DNA of 64,000 nucleotides from Leeuwenhoekiella nanhaiensis. Its GTDB lineage: Bacteria > Bacteroidota > Bacteroidia > Flavobacteriales > Flavobacteriaceae. Both the position numbers and the translations under genes were made by a program. Below, piece by piece: positions 26,206 to 36,255 of this stretch. Each line of letters opens with the position of its first letter. Position 1 is the stretch's first letter. The notes under the pieces are model-generated. The model made no database searches. It saw only the letters and a program-made list of their open reading frames with translations, and had not been told where the DNA came from. The stretch spans positions 372,001 through 436,000 of the forward strand of contig NZ_KZ319287.1 of assembly GCF_002744755.1 (NCBI RefSeq), read 5' to 3'.

Positions 26206-28815
26206 TTATTCTAGCCATAAACTAATTATTGATAGGCCATATTCCTCTTTTAATTCTTTTTCGTTCAATCCAGGTCCTACCGAAAATTGAATGCTTTCAA
26301 TTCTGTTGATATCAAAGTTTTCAGGATTATTATGTTCAAAATAGTAAGGCAAAAAGCTGGGATAAGGCCTGGGCAAGGTCACCGTTTTTACTGGTTTAAG
26401 ACTAGATAGTTCAAGTGCGTAGGTCTCGGTTTTAGGGGTAAGGGTCACTATGCCACCGTACGCTGAGCCATCATCAAGTACTAATGCAATCTGTAAAGGT
26501 GTGTTCCTGTCTCTTAAAGCCCTACCCTTGAAAACGATAGATTTTTTCGCATCTAAATCTGATTTTCTACCTTCTATGTCGTCCAAAATATAGTGTTTGA
26601 AGGTGTAGTCGTATATGGGCTCGGCGTTTAGATTTTCGTTATCAGGAACAAAAAGGGGACCTATATCCATCAGGTATTCTGCTTCATTGGCATGTTCTGT
26701 AGGCTTTAGACTAAAACCTCTACGCCATTGGCGTACCAGTAAGTCTACATCTTCATCCGCGTTAAAAAGATAAATAGGGTTTTCTTTAGGGACCACTCTG
26801 ATTTCGTAACTGTCACGATCATAAAAATCCCATTCAAACGGCCTTCCTTCGCGGTTGGCAGGATAGGTCCTATAGGTTTCATCGGCTAGCTGGGCGATGA
26901 GGTTGTAGTTAAGGTAACCTGCATTCATTTTGTTGGCGGGAATGGTGGCTACATAATCAAAAGTGCCCTGAATTCTTTCCATCTCGACCACCTCCCGATC
27001 AAAGCCGTTTGCGGCCACAAGTTGGAGGCTTAGAGGGGCTTTTGGAGCGATGAACTGCGCGCTTATGACTAGTGGCTCCTCCGCAGAAGCCTCTTCCACG
27101 GGCTTATGCTTGAGCCAAGGCTTTTCCACATTTCCCTCGGGGGCGTAATAATCGCTCAGCTTTCCATTTTCAAAAGTATCATCAGCGGAATGATCTCCAT
27201 AATTACCTGTGTTACTGAGCAGATAGGTTCCTGGCACGATGCTAAAGCTGTTTTTATTGATTTTGGGCACAAATTTGTTGCCGTTATTGATGGCTTTCAG
27301 AGATAGGTTTTTTATCCCTTCCCACGTTAATTGCATGGTGTGTTCATTCCATTGTACTACACCTACGGTTTTTTTTGGACTATTTGTCCCAAAGGGATTA
27401 GATACCCATACTGCATCTGGTTGCATTTCAAGCCTCCACGTATTCTCATCTAACTTATCCAGAAAATAAGCGCCTGTTCCGCTATATTTCACTAGTGGGG
27501 AATTACCAACCCCGGCAATTTTAATAAGTTTTTTAAGGTTTTTTGGAGTTTTGTTAGTGCTATTGGTATAAATGAAAGTGTTTTCGCTATTATAAACGGC
27601 CAGGTCCTCTTCATAGCTAATGGTCACATTATCGAAAGTATTGTTTTCGGGGTATGTGCCATAATCGGTGTACATGGGTGATTCATGAAATACCTTGCCT
27701 GCAATCATTAGGGCGAGTGCCTTTGAAGGAGTAAAGTTAAGGTTCATATAATGTGTGTTGTACTCGGTATTGTAGGGAGCGAGGTAGGTAGGATCGTAGG
27801 CAAAATGGGTTCCTATCTGTATACCGGCTTCCCTAAAACTTCTTGCTATGGCTGGGTAGATGTAAGAGCGTCCCACATTTGCTGCATCAAATTCGTAGAC
27901 TAATTTTGCTCCCTCATTCGCCTTAAATTCATCATCGAAGGGAATGTTATAGTCATTTACATTAGGCAGCAGGTTGCCCGGTATTTCCTTGCCATAACCT
28001 AATCCTGTAGGATACCACTGAAAGGTACCTCCCTGAATGCCACCGTCAAAGTAGGCTTGAGCAAAATGAACGCCGTGACTGGTGTTATAAAAGATGGGTT
28101 TTTCGGTGCCGGTTGTTCGCATAGCATCTACCATTTTCTTTACATATGCCGTGACTTTGTCAGCTTCACCACTATGGTGAGGTTCATTACTAATTTCAAA
28201 GGCTATAATATTAGGTTCATTTTTATAGGCAACTCCGGTGTAAGGGTTTATGTGGTTTAAAAACTGTTCTAAATAGTTTTCTGCAGCCTTTATGGCTCCA
28301 ACATTATCGAGGCTATTGCCCTTTCCGTATTTGGAAGAAAATCCAGGAGAATCGGTATCTGGTTCAGGCCAGCCGTTGCCCCAAAAAGCGATGGGTGTGA
28401 TCACATAATTGATGTTATTTTCTTTTAGTTTTTTTAATAAATAGTCAAAAGCATCAAGGTGTTCATTTTCGATAAGGTTACCCAGTGTGTCACTAATTTC
28501 AGTATCCCAAACATGAAGGCGGTATAAATCAAATCCTAATCTTGAAAAGTGGTACACATCATTATCAATGGCTCTTTTTGGGTCAATTCCCATTCGCTCA
28601 GCCGAGCGGTAGGCATGGGCAAAGGGAACTGAGTAGTTTACCCCAAATCCTTTTACTTCCTCCTTGGTTTTGCCCCATCTCATTACACCTTCATTGTCAA
28701 CATATACATTTCCCCTATTTTGAGCTACACTATTGAGGTGTAAAAGCATCAAAAAGATTAGTGCAATAAAATAATTAATGTTTTGATTGTTTTTTTGATT
28801 TTTAGATGAGTTCAT
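26206..28815 (-). CDS. Clan GH-A glycoside hydrolase, probably GH147-like beta-galactosidase
   Basis: This 869-residue protein has a signal peptide (residues about 15-31, ending SVAQ). The barrel (about 50-420) shows LGFDLYRLHVWD, then FEISNEPHHSG with acid/base E211 and LVYEFDAANVG with nucleophile E308, the clan GH-A layout. A large all-beta C-terminal region (about 560-869) follows, which is unusual for GH5 and fits GH147 in length. Known GH147 members are exo-beta-galactosidases acting on pectic galactan, matching the adjacent GH53/GH2 genes. The family number is inferred from length and context; another GH-A family is possible. It is divergent from the HTCS gene, 133 bp apart, with an inverted repeat between them. 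Confidence 0.6.
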   Translation of the reverse strand: MNSSKNQKNNQNINYFIALIFLMLLHLNSVAQNRGNVYVDNEGVMRWGKTKEEVKGFGVNYSVPFAHAYRSAERMGIDPKRAIDNDVYHFSRLGFDLYRLHVWDTEISDTLGNLIENEHLDAFDYLLKKLKENNINYVITPIAFWGNGWPEPDTDSPGFSSKYGKGNSLDNVGAIKAAENYLEQFLNHINPYTGVAYKNEPNIIAFEISNEPHHSGEADKVTAYVKKMVDAMRTTGTEKPIFYNTSHGVHFAQAYFDGGIQGGTFQWYPTGLGYGKEIPGNLLPNVNDYNIPFDDEFKANEGAKLVYEFDAANVGRSYIYPAIARSFREAGIQIGTHFAYDPTYLAPYNTEYNTHYMNLNFTPSKALALMIAGKVFHESPMYTDYGTYPENNTFDNVTISYEEDLAVYNSENTFIYTNSTNKTPKNLKKLIKIAGVGNSPLVKYSGTGAYFLDKLDENTWRLEMQPDAVWVSNPFGTNSPKKTVGVVQWNEHTMQLTWEGIKNLSLKAINNGNKFVPKINKNSFSIVPGTYLLSNTGNYGDHSADDTFENGKLSDYYAPEGNVEKPWLKHKPVEEASAEEPLVISAQFIAPKAPLSLQLVAANGFDREVVEMERIQGTFDYVATIPANKMNAGYLNYNLIAQLADETYRTYPANREGRPFEWDFYDRDSYEIRVVPKENPIYLFNADEDVDLLVRQWRRGFSLKPTEHANEAEYLMDIGPLFVPDNENLNAEPIYDYTFKHYILDDIEGRKSDLDAKKSIVFKGRALRDRNTPLQIALVLDDGSAYGGIVTLTPKTETYALELSSLKPVKTVTLPRPYPSFLPYYFEHNNPENFDINRIESIQFSVGPGLNEKELKEEYGLSIISLWLE

Positions 28816-28883
28816 TCGGTTGAATTTGTATTAAAATCTTTATTAGAACAATAGTACTGAGTAGTGGTTTTTATAGTAAGGTT

Positions 28884-28908
28884 AATAAACGTATTTGTTA
28901 CGCTTATT
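28884..28908. promoter_or_regulatory. Inverted repeat between the GH-A enzyme and HTCS genes
   Basis: AATAAACGTA (28884-28893) and TACGCTTATT (28899-28908) pair at 9 of 10 positions with a 5-bp spacer. It lies in the 133-bp divergent control region and is a candidate operator for both genes. Confidence 0.4.
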
Positions 28909-28948
28909 ATTTTACTATATTTATCCCAACAATTTTAAGAATTTGCTA

Positions 28949-31900
28949 ATGAAAATAAGGGGTACATATTCATCAATTGCAGTACACATAATCTGTTTAT
29001 CTGTCGCCCTGTCTTGCTTTTCACAATCCCGTCCTATTTTTGAAAATATCGACCAGAGCAGTGGTCTTTCAAACACCCGGGTGACAAGTATCGTTCATGA
29101 AAACGGTGGGTTTGTGTGGATGGGAACCAAAAATGGCCTCAATCGCTATGATGGTAAGGATATTAAAATATATAATAAGCAGAATAGCGCCCTTAGTGCC
29201 AATGACATTGCAGATCTATATCTGGATCAGGATGGAAACCTATGGATTGCAACGCTGGGTGGTGGCCTCAACCGCTATGATGCGCTTCAAAATTCTTTTG
29301 AGGTCTTTCGGCATAATCCTAACGTTGAAAACAGTATTCCTTCCAATCAGGTCAATGCCATACTGGAAGATAAAAAGGGCAATCTTTGGCTGGCTACTGA
29401 AAACGGTTTGGCTCTTTTCGATAAAGAAAATAAAGCTTTTCAACGCTTTAATTTAGGACCAGGGAAAAAAGGTCCGGGTAGCCTTAGCAGTTTGTTTTTG
29501 GCTAACGATAATATCTTGTGGATAGGAAGTTTTGGCAACGGCTTGTTTCGTATGGACATCGCTACAGGTAAGGTAGAACGGTTTGTTTCAAAGCAGCCCT
29601 ACTTTTCAAATTTCATACACGACCTGTTGCAACTTCCCGATGGTAATCTGCTTATAGGCACCAGCGGGGGAGGCCTTTTGCACTTTGATCCCCAAACAGG
29701 GCTGTATTCCAACTTCTTGGCCTATCTGGGCTATGATCAGGAAATAGCAATTGTCCGCAAGCTGATTTTAGATGCTACGGGAAGCCTCTGGGTAGGTACA
29801 GATGGCAATGGTGTGCTCCGTGTGATGCACTTGGATCAACCCAATCAACACGTCTTTCAATATACCTACAATGCCAATCAGGAATCTTCTCTTGCCGGTA
29901 ATGCCATCTATGAAATCTATCAGGATCATGATCATATTGTATGGGTAGGCACGGCGTGGAATGGAGTAAGTGTTCTGATACCAGACCGTGACTTCACCTA
30001 CCTATATGGTGATATTTTGGGCAATAATCCATCTCCAGTGCTTTCCGTTTTCAAGGACGGTGAAACACTTTTTCTGGGACTTGACGGGCAGGGCCTCACT
30101 GTTTATGATCAGAATATCGATGAGGTTACTTATTATAAAAAAGAGACGGGGACCTCTCTGGGGGGTAATTATATTCAATACCTGATGAAGGCCCAGAACG
30201 GGATTTATTGGATGGGTACTTTTGCCAATGGTCTTTTAAAGTTTGACCCCAGGACCGGAAATAGCAAACAATATAAGCACCGGCCGGGTGATTCGCTTTC
30301 GCTGAGTTATAACGATGTGCGTTATATCATTGAGGATGAATCTGGTAATCTTTGGATTGCTACCTGGGGCGGTGGGCTCAATTATTTTGACCCACAGAAG
30401 GAAACATTCTTGAGTTATAGAGCAGATCCTTCTGCTCTTGGTGATACTTTGTTTAAAGGAATAAGCAGCGATAATGTCATCGCCATGGTGAAAGATGGCC
30501 CTGTATTATGGCTAACTACATTTGGCGGGGGGTTAAACCGTTTTGATATCCAAAAAGGAACTTTTGAACATTTTGTTTACGGGGAAATACCAAAATCAAT
30601 TGCGAGTAACAACCTCTACACCATTTTTAAGGATTCAAGAAATAATTTGTGGATAGGTACTTCCGGGGAGGGTGTGAACCGCATGAATCTTGAAACGCAA
30701 ATAATAGAACGCTTTGAAGATAAAAATTACTTAAGGTATGCTACTGTTACCGGTATAGTGGAAGATGAGGAAGGGGCCATCTGGATCAGTACCAAGCAAG
30801 GCCTTTTTAAATACGAGTATGATTCTAATGTTTTCTTTTCATTTCCAGATCAATATGGAGAATTTCATATCAATGCAGTATTTAAGAGTGATAGCGGGCG
30901 GCTATATTTTGGTGGTATAAATGGCCTGCTCACATTTGAACCTTCTCAAATGAAGTTAGATACAACCCAGCCGCGCGTGACATTTACAAATTTTAAATTG
31001 TTCAATAAGGAAATTTCGGTTAGTGATCGGGATATTTTAGATAAAAGCATCAACCATGTTCGAGAGGTAAGGCTGGAGCACGATATGGATGTCATCACAT
31101 TTGAATTTGCTGCATTGAACTTTCCTTTTAGCGATAATACCGAGTACGCGATAAAGATGGAGGGATTTGATGAGCAATGGCGAGAAATAGGCAAGGATCG
31201 CACGGCTACTTATACCAATTTATCCCCTGGATCTTATGAATTTAGGGTTAAGGCCAGGGAAGAAGGTAGTTCCTGGGGTGAGGCATTTACTTCGGTAAAG
31301 GTGACCATATTAAAACCGTTCTGGTTGACCTGGTGGGCCTTTGTGATTTATAGCCTGCTGGTCTTGGGGCTCTTTTACATTTTTAGAAAATACATCGTTG
31401 CCTGGGAGCAGATGAAATCAAACCTGAGGCTGGAGCGACTTACTCACGAGAAGGATACGGAACTTTACAACCTTAAGCAGCGGTTTTTTACTAATATATC
31501 ACACGAGATTCGCACCCCGGTTACCTTAATCCTAAGTGCTATAAATAGATTGGGGGAGCGCAAGGAACTTATGGATGAAGCGATCAGCCCCGCTGTTGCT
31601 TCTGCAAAAAAACACGGAAATCACTTGTTGCATCTGGTCAATGAACTTCTTGATTTTAGAAACTTGGAAGATCAGTCCAAAAAGTTGAAATTAGCTCATA
31701 CCGATTTCATAGATTTTGGCAAAGAAATCTGTCTTTCCTTTACCGAAAGTGCCTTGAAAAATGATATAACATTTCATTTTGAAGCAAAACCCAGCCAGCT
31801 TATGCTCTGGTTTGACAAGAACCAGATGGAAAAGGTATTTTACAATCTCTTAAGTAATGCTTTTAAGTTCACACCCGGTGGTGGCCATATTAAGCTAAGT

Positions 31901-33025
31901 GTGGAAGACGCTCATAATGAGGTGTTTCTCAAGGTACAGGATAGCGGTATAGGTATTTCCAAAGGGCAAATAGGTAAAATATTCAACAGGTTTTACCAGT
32001 CGCCCAATTCTGCAGAAATACAAGAAAACGGTTTTGGTTTGGGACTTTCCATCACACAGGAAATCGTTGAGCTGCACGGAGGCAAGATCACCGTAGAAAG
32101 CATCAAGGGCGGTGGTACCACTTTTATCGTAAGCCTTCTTAAGGGTAGAGATCATTTTGACACAAATGCCATCGAAGACGATCTTGCTGACTCTGAAAAT
32201 GTGGAACATTACCTATATGAAGGTATGCAACTTGAAGATACCGTTAGCGTACAGCCAGAGTGGGACGAGCTCAGGGACCTTACCCTCCTCGTGGTAGAAG
32301 ATAACCTTGAGATACGCGCTTACCTTAAAGCTTTACTTAGCGCACAGTGCGACTTGCTTGAGGCAGAAAATGGGGAAGAGGCCTTTGAGTTAGCCATTAG
32401 CAAACAACCAGATCTCATCATCAGCGATATTATGATGCCGGTGATGGATGGGATTACGCTTACCCGGAAGCTAAAAGAAAATGTTGACACCAGCCACATC
32501 CCTGTTATCCTGCTCACTGCACGGGCCTCGTTCATTCATAAAATGCAAGGCTACGGCACGGGTGCCGATGATTATGTGACCAAGCCCTTTAACGAGGCAT
32601 TATTGCGTGCCAGAATAAAAAGTCTTATTCTTAACCGTCAGCGGCTTCAGGAACACTTTGGCGGGGAAGCCCTGCTCACTCTTAATGAACTTCCCGTAAA
32701 CACAGTGGACCAAAAATTTTTGGAAGAACTCATCAAGATAATTCAGGGAAATATTGACAGCGAAAACCTTAGTGCAGATTACCTTAGCCGGGAAATGGGA
32801 ATGAGTCATAGCGTAATCTATAAAAAGGTAAAAGCACTCACGGGAATGACTCTGGTAGAATTTGTTAGGGATTATAAACTTAAAATAGCAAAAGTACTGA
32901 TATTTGAACAAGGCTTTTCAGTAAGTGAAGCCTGCTACAAGGTGGGCTATTCTGATCGCAAATACTTTAGTAAGCTTTTCAAGAAAAAATTTGGGAAAAA
33001 CCCTTCTGAATTTAGTAGAAAATAA
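28949..33025 (+). CDS. Hybrid two-component system sensor-regulator (HTCS)
   Basis: I choose the ATG at 28949 (MKIRGTYSSIAVHIICLSVA), which gives a signal peptide; total 1358 residues. The order is: periplasmic two-propeller sensor of repeated Reg_prop units (about 28-700, many WIGT/GLNRYD/GGGLNRFD repeats), Y_Y_Y domain (about 725-785), membrane helix (about 790-812), HisKA with H852 (NISHEIRTPV), HATPase with GFGLGLSI (about 1028-1035), receiver with phospho-acceptor D1160 (ISDIMMPVMDG) and a C-terminal AraC HTH (about 1258-1358). HTCS proteins bind oligosaccharide in the periplasm and activate the PUL. Here the neighbours point to beta-1,4-galacto-oligosaccharides. Nothing is missing. Confidence 0.93.
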   Translation: MKIRGTYSSIAVHIICLSVALSCFSQSRPIFENIDQSSGLSNTRVTSIVHENGGFVWMGTKNGLNRYDGKDIKIYNKQNSALSANDIADLYLDQDGNLWIATLGGGLNRYDALQNSFEVFRHNPNVENSIPSNQVNAILEDKKGNLWLATENGLALFDKENKAFQRFNLGPGKKGPGSLSSLFLANDNILWIGSFGNGLFRMDIATGKVERFVSKQPYFSNFIHDLLQLPDGNLLIGTSGGGLLHFDPQTGLYSNFLAYLGYDQEIAIVRKLILDATGSLWVGTDGNGVLRVMHLDQPNQHVFQYTYNANQESSLAGNAIYEIYQDHDHIVWVGTAWNGVSVLIPDRDFTYLYGDILGNNPSPVLSVFKDGETLFLGLDGQGLTVYDQNIDEVTYYKKETGTSLGGNYIQYLMKAQNGIYWMGTFANGLLKFDPRTGNSKQYKHRPGDSLSLSYNDVRYIIEDESGNLWIATWGGGLNYFDPQKETFLSYRADPSALGDTLFKGISSDNVIAMVKDGPVLWLTTFGGGLNRFDIQKGTFEHFVYGEIPKSIASNNLYTIFKDSRNNLWIGTSGEGVNRMNLETQIIERFEDKNYLRYATVTGIVEDEEGAIWISTKQGLFKYEYDSNVFFSFPDQYGEFHINAVFKSDSGRLYFGGINGLLTFEPSQMKLDTTQPRVTFTNFKLFNKEISVSDRDILDKSINHVREVRLEHDMDVITFEFAALNFPFSDNTEYAIKMEGFDEQWREIGKDRTATYTNLSPGSYEFRVKAREEGSSWGEAFTSVKVTILKPFWLTWWAFVIYSLLVLGLFYIFRKYIVAWEQMKSNLRLERLTHEKDTELYNLKQRFFTNISHEIRTPVTLILSAINRLGERKELMDEAISPAVASAKKHGNHLLHLVNELLDFRNLEDQSKKLKLAHTDFIDFGKEICLSFTESALKNDITFHFEAKPSQLMLWFDKNQMEKVFYNLLSNAFKFTPGGGHIKLSVEDAHNEVFLKVQDSGIGISKGQIGKIFNRFYQSPNSAEIQENGFGLGLSITQEIVELHGGKITVESIKGGGTTFIVSLLKGRDHFDTNAIEDDLADSENVEHYLYEGMQLEDTVSVQPEWDELRDLTLLVVEDNLEIRAYLKALLSAQCDLLEAENGEEAFELAISKQPDLIISDIMMPVMDGITLTRKLKENVDTSHIPVILLTARASFIHKMQGYGTGADDYVTKPFNEALLRARIKSLILNRQRLQEHFGGEALLTLNELPVNTVDQKFLEELIKIIQGNIDSENLSADYLSREMGMSHSVIYKKVKALTGMTLVEFVRDYKLKIAKVLIFEQGFSVSEACYKVGYSDRKYFSKLFKKKFGKNPSEFSRK

Positions 33026-33166
33026 TAGTTTATAAACAACCTTTTTAAGGTTAATAACCGTTTACTTGACTCTTTCTCCCTTCAATTAATTACTCTTGAT
33101 AAATTTTTCTTGAAAAAACGAAATCTTCACCCTATTAAAATCAATTTTCACCCCCTTTAGGTTTAC

Positions 33167-33221
33167 GCAAACGTTTTAATTGCACTTAGTTTTGTGAATA
33201 TAATAGATACAACGATATCGA
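33167..33221. promoter_or_regulatory. Candidate promoter and operator pair upstream of galactan susC
   Basis: GCAAACGTTTT (33167-33177) and CGATATCGA (33213-33221) repeat the two motifs seen before the alpha-glucan susC. TAGTTTTG (33187-33194) fits the -7 box TAnnTTTG and lies between them. The AAACGTTT core would sit between -33 and -7, a good place for repression. Confidence 0.45.
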
Positions 33222-33277
33222 TTTAGCTATTTAATAATGTTCGCAGCAGATGATTGCCAATTTAATAATTAAAATAA

Positions 33278-36250
33278 ATGTCAAAACCTATGCTAAATAA
33301 GTTTTTTAAACCCAATTTTTATTGGACACTCCTTTTATTTATATCACCTTTGGGAATATTTGGACAGAGCGTTACCGTCTCAGGTACAATTACTGATGCT
33401 GGTTCTGGAACATTGCTTCCGGGGGTTAATATAGTAGTGAAAAATACCTCAAATGGAGTTACTTCAGATTTTGATGGTAAGTATCAAATAGATGTAGAGC
33501 AGGGTGATATTTTAGTGTTTTCTTACGTAGGTTTTACTACTCAGGAAGTTCCGGTGACTGGAACAACTTTAGATGTCGCTCTTAAAACCGATGCTGCAGA
33601 GTTAGATCAGGTAGTGGTCATTGGCTATGGTACCACTACGATCAAAGATGCTACTGGTTCATTAACCTCAGTAACTTCTGAAGACTTTAACAAAGGAAAC
33701 ATCGTCACCCCAGAAAACCTCCTGAGCGGAAGGGTAGCCGGACTAACCATTAATACAGGTGGTGAACCAGGAGCTGGTTCTACCATAAGAATTAGGGGCG
33801 GTGCTTCATTGGGTGCATCAAATGACCCGCTTATTGTTATTAATGGTTTGCCCGTAGATGACAATGCAGTAGGTGGTTCACGTTCTGTATTGAGTACAAT
33901 AAACCCAAACGATATTGAGTCGTTCACCGTATTGAAAGATGCATCGGCAACTGCCATCTATGGTTCAAGGGCATCAAACGGTGTAATTATCATAACAACA
34001 AAAAAAGGCTCGCGCAATCTTAGGGTGAACCTTGACACTCAAATGGGTACTAATACGCTACCCAATAAAATTAATGTTTTTTCTGGAAATGAACTTCGCG
34101 AAATCGTTGCTTCTGAAAGACCGGGACTCTTGAATAGATTGGGTAATGCAAATACAGATTGGCAGGACGAAATTTATAGAAATGGAATGACTTCCAGCCA
34201 AAACCTATCCGTTTCAGGAGCGATTGCAGATGTTCCCGTGCGGGTTAGTATAGGTCGTACCTACCAAGAAGGGCTTAGGTTGACGTCAAAATTTGAACGA
34301 AACAACTTTAGTGCAAACCTTAACCCTAGCTTTTTTGAAGATCACCTCAAAATCAATGTCAACGCAAATGCCTCTTTTGAAAAGAACAGGTTTGCCGGGG
34401 GAGAAGAGGGCAACGCGATTACATTTGATCCCACACAGCCGGTTTATGATCCTAATTCTCCGTTTGGTGGCTTTTTTCAATATACCAACATTGTGGATGA
34501 TGGCGTGCTAAATGCTGATGATCTACTTTCAAATTCACCGTTCAACCCTGTTGCAAATTTGCTTCAAAATGAAAGCATTAGCAACGTACGGCGCATCTAT
34601 GGAAATGCCAAATTTGATTACAAACTGCATTTTTTTCCAGACATCACGGCAACAGTTAATCTTGGTTTTGATGAGCAGACCGCAGACGGTTATGTTAAAG
34701 TCTCACCGTTCAATCCCTTAAGTCAGGCTGATGGTCGAATCATAGGGTCGTTTTCGCAATATGATAATTATCAAAAAAATACCCTTTTTGACGGTTATCT
34801 TGCCTACAACAAGGATTTAGGTGATTTTGGAATAGAAGCTACCGCGGGTTATTCTTACCAGAAATTTACCAGTGAGCAGTACAATACAGGTGAACTCCTG
34901 GATGATGGTCCCGATACCGAACCTACCCTAAATGTAGATACAGACCTTGTACTTATAGGATTTTTTGGCCGTTCAAATTTTAGCTTTAAAGATAGATACA
35001 TACTCACACTTAGTTACCGTCGCGATGGTACTTCCCGTTTTAGCCCAGATAACCGCTGGGGGAATTTCCCTGCGGCTGCATTTGCATGGCAGATCAATGA
35101 AGATTTCTTTCCAGAATCCCAGGCATTTTCTACCCTTAAACTGCGTTTGGGTTATGGAATCACAGGACAGCAAAACATAGGTCGCGGCAACAGAGACCTG
35201 TTTTTAGCCCGTTACGTGCGTGGACTGCCTGCCTCACAATACGAATTTGGTGGTGAGGTACTTACCGTAGGTATCCCTCAATTTAGAAATGAAAACATAA
35301 AATGGGAAGAGACCACTACCTACAATGTGGGCTTTGATTATGGTTTTATGAATGATCGGTTTACAGGCTCAATAGAAGGGTTTTATAAAGAGTCAAGTGA
35401 TCTGCTTGCCAATGCCGCCATTTCTGACGGCTCAAACTTTAGTAATGCCGGGTTTCAAAACGTAGGTAATTTTACTACACAAGGACTTGAGTTTGCTATA
35501 AATGCTGACATTATACAACCCCTAAACCCAAACGATTTTAGATGGAGTCTTAATTATAATGCCACCTATATCGAACGCGAAATTAAAGAACTTGCTCTTA
35601 ACCAAGATCAAGAAGTAGGCGGTATCGCTGGTGGAACTGGGAATACAGCTCAAATCAATCGTGTGGGTTATGCACCATTTACCTATTATGTTTACAAACA
35701 GATATATAATGCTGATGGGTTACCCATAGAAGGGGGTTACGCTGATCTTAATGGTGATAACATTATAAATGGAAATGACCGGTACCTCTATAAAAATGGG
35801 AATGCAGATGTTACAATGGGCTTGCTTTCCAATATGAGTTATAAGAATTTCGACTTTTCATTCAATCTGAGGGCAAGCTTGGGCAATTATGTATATAACA
35901 ACGTAAATTCTGCCAGAGCACAGTTTAACCTGCTCGAGAACAATGCCGTGGCTTCAAATCTTCCCAGAGCCGTACTGCAAACAGGTTTCAATGTGACTGA
36001 AGATGTTATTCTATCTGATTTTTACATCGAAAATGCTTCCTTCTTAAAGATGGATAATATCACCCTGGGCTACACCATAAATAGTTTGTTTGATGGAAGC
36101 GCTTCCCTTAGGTTGAGTGCCGGGGTGCAAAATGTCTTTATAATCACAGACTATTCTGGGTTGGATCCTGAAGTATTTAACAACGGAATAGATAACACGA
36201 TATACCCCAGGCCAAGAACGTTCTTGGTTGGGGCTAATTTTAGCTTATAA
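33278..36250 (+). CDS. SusC-like TonB-dependent transporter (galactan PUL)
   Basis: This 990-residue protein has a signal peptide ending near GIFGQ. A carboxypeptidase-like domain (about 30-110, VSGTITDAGSGTLLPGVNI) is followed by a plug with VVVIGYGTTT and SATAIYGSRASNGVIIITTKKG (about 225-246) and a barrel ending LVGANFSL. It resembles the alpha-glucan SusC closely in layout and in several barrel segments (for example GNTAQINRVGYAPFTYYVYKQ), so the two may share an ancestor by PUL duplication. It imports galacto-oligosaccharides by inference from the GH53/GH2 genes. Five bases separate it from the susD-like gene. Confidence 0.9.
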   Translation: MSKPMLNKFFKPNFYWTLLLFISPLGIFGQSVTVSGTITDAGSGTLLPGVNIVVKNTSNGVTSDFDGKYQIDVEQGDILVFSYVGFTTQEVPVTGTTLDVALKTDAAELDQVVVIGYGTTTIKDATGSLTSVTSEDFNKGNIVTPENLLSGRVAGLTINTGGEPGAGSTIRIRGGASLGASNDPLIVINGLPVDDNAVGGSRSVLSTINPNDIESFTVLKDASATAIYGSRASNGVIIITTKKGSRNLRVNLDTQMGTNTLPNKINVFSGNELREIVASERPGLLNRLGNANTDWQDEIYRNGMTSSQNLSVSGAIADVPVRVSIGRTYQEGLRLTSKFERNNFSANLNPSFFEDHLKINVNANASFEKNRFAGGEEGNAITFDPTQPVYDPNSPFGGFFQYTNIVDDGVLNADDLLSNSPFNPVANLLQNESISNVRRIYGNAKFDYKLHFFPDITATVNLGFDEQTADGYVKVSPFNPLSQADGRIIGSFSQYDNYQKNTLFDGYLAYNKDLGDFGIEATAGYSYQKFTSEQYNTGELLDDGPDTEPTLNVDTDLVLIGFFGRSNFSFKDRYILTLSYRRDGTSRFSPDNRWGNFPAAAFAWQINEDFFPESQAFSTLKLRLGYGITGQQNIGRGNRDLFLARYVRGLPASQYEFGGEVLTVGIPQFRNENIKWEETTTYNVGFDYGFMNDRFTGSIEGFYKESSDLLANAAISDGSNFSNAGFQNVGNFTTQGLEFAINADIIQPLNPNDFRWSLNYNATYIEREIKELALNQDQEVGGIAGGTGNTAQINRVGYAPFTYYVYKQIYNADGLPIEGGYADLNGDNIINGNDRYLYKNGNADVTMGLLSNMSYKNFDFSFNLRASLGNYVYNNVNSARAQFNLLENNAVASNLPRAVLQTGFNVTEDVILSDFYIENASFLKMDNITLGYTINSLFDGSASLRLSAGVQNVFIITDYSGLDPEVFNNGIDNTIYPRPRTFLVGANFSL

Positions 36251-36255
36251 AAATT

